Source of the DNA: an uncultured Lachnospiraceae bacterium
GTDB lineage: Bacteria > Bacillota > Clostridia > Lachnospirales > Lachnospiraceae
Direction of reading: 5' to 3'
DNA: 64,000 nt
Assembly: GCA_948794795.1 (NCBI GenBank)
Contig: CAQGLR010000019.1
Coordinates: 17,054-81,053 of the forward strand
Below, piece by piece: positions 62,018 to 64,000 of the stretch (position 1 is its first letter; every line of letters starts with the position of its first letter). The translations under genes and the position numbers were made by a program. Under the pieces are notes generated by a model, which was given only the letters and a program-made list of their open reading frames with translations, was not told the origin of the DNA and searched no databases.

Positions 62018-62358
62018 ACTTTCTCCCTGCTATATATAATTAAAATCAATAATAAAAAATACCTTTAAATGATAGTATCCTTTTTAAGGGTATAACATTA
62101 ATTAAAAGTATTCTAATCAATTATTGCGGTTTAATTTCTATTTATTGCGGTTTTTTAACCTTATCAGGTAAGCCATTTAAGAACCTGCAGAGATTATAAT
62201 TGCTGTCACTGGTGTTAATGCCTGGTTTTTTATTTGAATTATTTATTAATATAATCTAACATATCTGGTAATTAACAGGGTTTACTTTTTTACAATATAT
62301 GTTATAATATCTACAAAGTACACAGTTGTTATAACAATTATAGAAAGGATGTGTTAAA
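62018..62358. other. divergent intergenic region
   Basis: 341 bp without a gene, between the minus-strand esterase-GH43 operon and the plus-strand coiled-coil gene. It holds the repeats at 62121-62153 and, on the plus strand, a promoter-like TTTACT (62281-62286), 16-bp spacer, TATAAT (62303-62308). Confidence 0.55.
62121..62153 (-). promoter_or_regulatory. direct-repeat operator candidate upstream of the esterase-GH43 operon
   Basis: TTATTGCGGTTT occurs at 62121-62132 and 62142-62153, period 21 bp, 104-136 bp upstream of the start at 62017. Two helical turns apart suits an AraC-type dimer. The motif differs from the xylanase repeats, so another regulator, perhaps the AraC protein at 51025, may bind. 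Confidence 0.45.
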
Positions 62359-62703
62359 ATGACAGATGAACAAATGTTATTAGCAATGTCTAATATGATG
62401 GATGCTAAATTAAAACCTGTCAATAATGAAATACAGTCTTTAAAAACAGGCTTATGTGCAGAAATACAAGCGGTAAAAGCAGACTTACAGGCAGTAAAAG
62501 CAGACTTACAGGCAGTAAAAATATTCCAGGAAAATGTAATATTACCAAGGCTGGAAGAAATAGAATCCTGTTATACTGGCACATATAAACGTTACCAGCA
62601 TGGAATTGATAAAATTGATGTAATGGAAATAGACATAAACAATCTAAAAAAAGTAACTTTGAAACATAGCGAAGCTATGGACAGACTGCAAAAGATGGCA
62701 TAA
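62359..62703 (+). CDS. small coiled-coil protein of unknown function
   Basis: 114 residues behind AAAGGATG. Almost all helical, with heptad pattern: LQAVKADLQAVKADLQAVK in the middle, NNLKKVTLKHSEAMDRLQKM at the end. The middle repeats are exact at DNA level (21-base units). No membrane segment. Similar short coiled-coil proteins are frequent near accessory genes in Lachnospiraceae, with no established role. A plus-strand promoter lies 50 bp upstream. The next gene follows after 44 bp. Confidence 0.7.
   Translation: MTDEQMLLAMSNMMDAKLKPVNNEIQSLKTGLCAEIQAVKADLQAVKADLQAVKIFQENVILPRLEEIESCYTGTYKRYQHGIDKIDVMEIDINNLKKVTLKHSEAMDRLQKMA
62470..62520 (+). repeat. 21-bp in-frame microrepeat in the coiled-coil gene
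   Basis: Units GCGGTAAAAGCAGACTTACA-G (62470-62490) and its near-identical copy (62491-62511), with a partial third (to 62520). Each encodes one heptad AVKADLQ. Slippage could change coiled-coil length by whole heptads. Confidence 0.85.
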
Positions 62704-62747
62704 CAATACATAAGCAGACATAAACCAATAGTAACGGGAGGGATTTA

Positions 62748-63260
62748 ATGAAGAAAAATAAAACAGGCTATTTTTTTCCAGAAAATGAATATACAAGATA
62801 TATTATTGGATGTTTCAAAAATGAAGACTTTGTTCCACATATGCTTAAAGAATATAGTGAACTCTTTATTGACAGCCCTAAAATCAGCGGGTATTACAAA
62901 CACGAAGAATGGACTATTATTCCATGTCCTGTAGAAAAAATAAACAGAGGCTGTTTTCTGGACCTTATGAGCTGGTTGTCACAAGACAATGAAGAAGCAT
63001 TTGCCATAGCATTACACCCAGAGAAAAGCTATTTTTCCAGAATAGAAGCATTAAATGCAGCAGGAGACACAGTTTTAGTGGAATTTGATGACGGTATTGT
63101 AGTAAGATGGTTTCTTCCACAAGGGCTTATTGATGATAATGCATATTCTGAAATGGAACAGGAAACTCTTGAATTTACCAATATGCTGTCACCTTGTAAC
63201 TGTAAAACTTTCTTAGAGTTTATAGGAGCCAGTGCACTAACTGGATATTTTAAATTATAA
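62748..63260 (+). CDS. hypothetical protein, not recognised
   Basis: 170 residues behind GGGAGGG, ATG 62748. Soluble, mixed alpha/beta, with aromatic-rich start (GYFFPENEYTRYIIGCF) and a beta pair around DTVLVEFDDGIVVRWFLP. Three Cys near the end (SPCNCKTFLE) are a small possible metal site but too few for a known family. No signal peptide. It follows the coiled-coil gene by 44 bp and may share its transcript. I cannot assign a function. Confidence 0.7.
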   Translation: MKKNKTGYFFPENEYTRYIIGCFKNEDFVPHMLKEYSELFIDSPKISGYYKHEEWTIIPCPVEKINRGCFLDLMSWLSQDNEEAFAIALHPEKSYFSRIEALNAAGDTVLVEFDDGIVVRWFLPQGLIDDNAYSEMEQETLEFTNMLSPCNCKTFLEFIGASALTGYFKL

Positions 63261-63304
63261 TTAATATGGAAGCATTATATGAAATGGCAGATAACATAAA
63301 TTTA

Positions 63305-63802
63305 CTATTTCTGGCTTTTTATTATTGAAGTAATATTGTCAAAAGATATTGGAGTGTAATTTATCCTTTCAACAGAAACACAATAATGCTGGCTGCTAAA
63401 TGTTTTTATTATTGGTGAATTATGAACATGCCCAAATAAATTGGCATATGGCATATTTGTATTTACATATAATGGTTCATGTGATAATATCCAGAAATCT
63501 TTAATAATCACTGGATAATCATAAACTTCTTCAAATCCTGAATCACGGTAATATTTATTAGTTTCTATATCATGGTTTCCTTTAATAAGAAATTTTCTGC
63601 CATTTAATTTTCTTAATATAGTCTTTTCATTGCCAGCTGCCCCAAAATCTCCTAAAACAAATACATCATCATTATTATTTACAACCTGGTTCCAGCGGCT
63701 GGCAAGCCCACTATCCATTTCTTCAGCATTTTTAAATGGCCTGTTTTCATATAATATTATATTTTCTTCTGAAAAATGTGTATCAGCAATAAAATATACC
63801 AT
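63305..63802 (-). CDS. small calcineurin-like metallophosphoesterase
   Basis: 165 residues. The five metallophosphatase motifs are present: FIADTHFSE (D-x-H), VFVLGDFG (G-D), IKGNHDIE (G-N-H-D), LSHEPL (H) and LFGHVHNS (G-H-x-H). It should use two metal ions to hydrolyse a phosphoester; the substrate is unknown. Cytoplasmic, ATG 63802 behind an AAAGG site. It converges with the unknown gene at 62748; no clear terminator lies between them. Confidence 0.9.
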   Translation of the reverse strand: MVYFIADTHFSEENIILYENRPFKNAEEMDSGLASRWNQVVNNNDDVFVLGDFGAAGNEKTILRKLNGRKFLIKGNHDIETNKYYRDSGFEEVYDYPVIIKDFWILSHEPLYVNTNMPYANLFGHVHNSPIIKTFSSQHYCVSVERINYTPISFDNITSIIKSQK

Positions 63803-63991
63803 AAAACCTTTCCCCTTCCCAATATATAAATTAAATATAACAGTTTACTACTTTTTTAAATAAATAATGCACGAGACCCGTTTTATAGTATAATATAACT
63901 ACAGGCAATCCAAATAAAAGAAATAATCTTATACATTAGGGCGTATTTGAAAATTGCTTTTAAACCATCAAACTGCACAAAGATTATATTA

Positions 63992-64000
63992 CTCTGGCAA
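63992..64000. repeat. probable fourth copy of the interspersed repeat, cut by window edge
   Basis: The window ends in CTCTGGCAA, the first nine bases of the repeat core. The preceding TTTGAAAATT near 63949 also occurs upstream of the copy at 47064, so the shared element may be longer than 25 bp. Confidence 0.4.

Noticed and set aside
1..64000. tRNA, rRNA, phage or insertion-sequence genes
   Set aside because: No cloverleaf sequence, rRNA segment, integrase or transposase was recognised on either strand by reading.

Overview
The window looks like chromosomal DNA of an anaerobic, motile, xylan-degrading Firmicute, most likely a rumen or gut Lachnospiraceae (Butyrivibrio/Roseburia-like). This is an inference from the AT-rich composition, strong GGAGG ribosome binding sites, monomeric [FeFe]-hydrogenases, chemoreceptors, and a large GH10/GH43/GH115/GH8/GH3 gene set. 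No rRNA, tRNA, CRISPR array, intact insertion sequence or phage gene was seen. Almost all genes are on the minus strand.

Region 1 (1-9726, all minus) reads from a soluble PAS/hybrid histidine kinase and RNase H1, through a strong terminator, into a second group. That group holds a TetM/EF-G-like ribosomal GTPase fused to a complete Rae1/YacP (NYN) ribonuclease domain, an iron-type alcohol dehydrogenase, a membrane EAL c-di-GMP phosphodiesterase and an alpha/beta hydrolase cut by the window edge. The GTPase-nuclease fusion is the most unusual protein here.

Region 2 (9972-18181) is an iron and hydrogen island. It holds a multi-cluster [FeFe]-hydrogenase, DUF2325 and DUF3793 genes, a feo iron(II) uptake operon (two FeoA, FeoB and a 45-residue Cys-rich membrane protein) and a soluble protein that joins a hydrogenase-like sensor module to a chemoreceptor signalling domain. 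Three TTAG-N6-CTAA palindromes precede the feo and DUF genes and look like sites for a DtxR-family iron repressor.

Region 3 (18182-24032) is less dense. It contains two decayed genes (a SpoU rRNA methyltransferase with its middle deleted, and an unrecognised gene with two in-frame stops), glycerol kinase, a ferritin-like protein, DUF2164 and a TPR-like protein.

Region 4 (24033-62017) is a xylan-utilisation locus of about 38 kb. Two secreted modular GH10 xylanases cut xylan outside the cell. A lipoprotein ABC importer, whose ATPase is not in the window, brings in the oligosaccharides. Cytoplasmic GH8, GH115, GH3, three GH43 modules and two esterase modules remove side chains and release xylose, and xylulokinase feeds the pentose phosphate pathway. 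A YesM/YesN-type two-component system and an AraC regulator lie inside the locus, and two chemoreceptors are embedded next to its genes. The promoters of both xylanases and of the binding protein share a direct repeat of 22 bp period, the best candidate for the operator of the YesN-like regulator.

Region 5 (62018-64000) has a coiled-coil protein, an unknown protein and a small metallophosphoesterase. A short interspersed repeat (core TCTGGCAATTCCAAAATTT) occurs twice near 11.55 kb, once near 47.07 kb and apparently again at the right edge.
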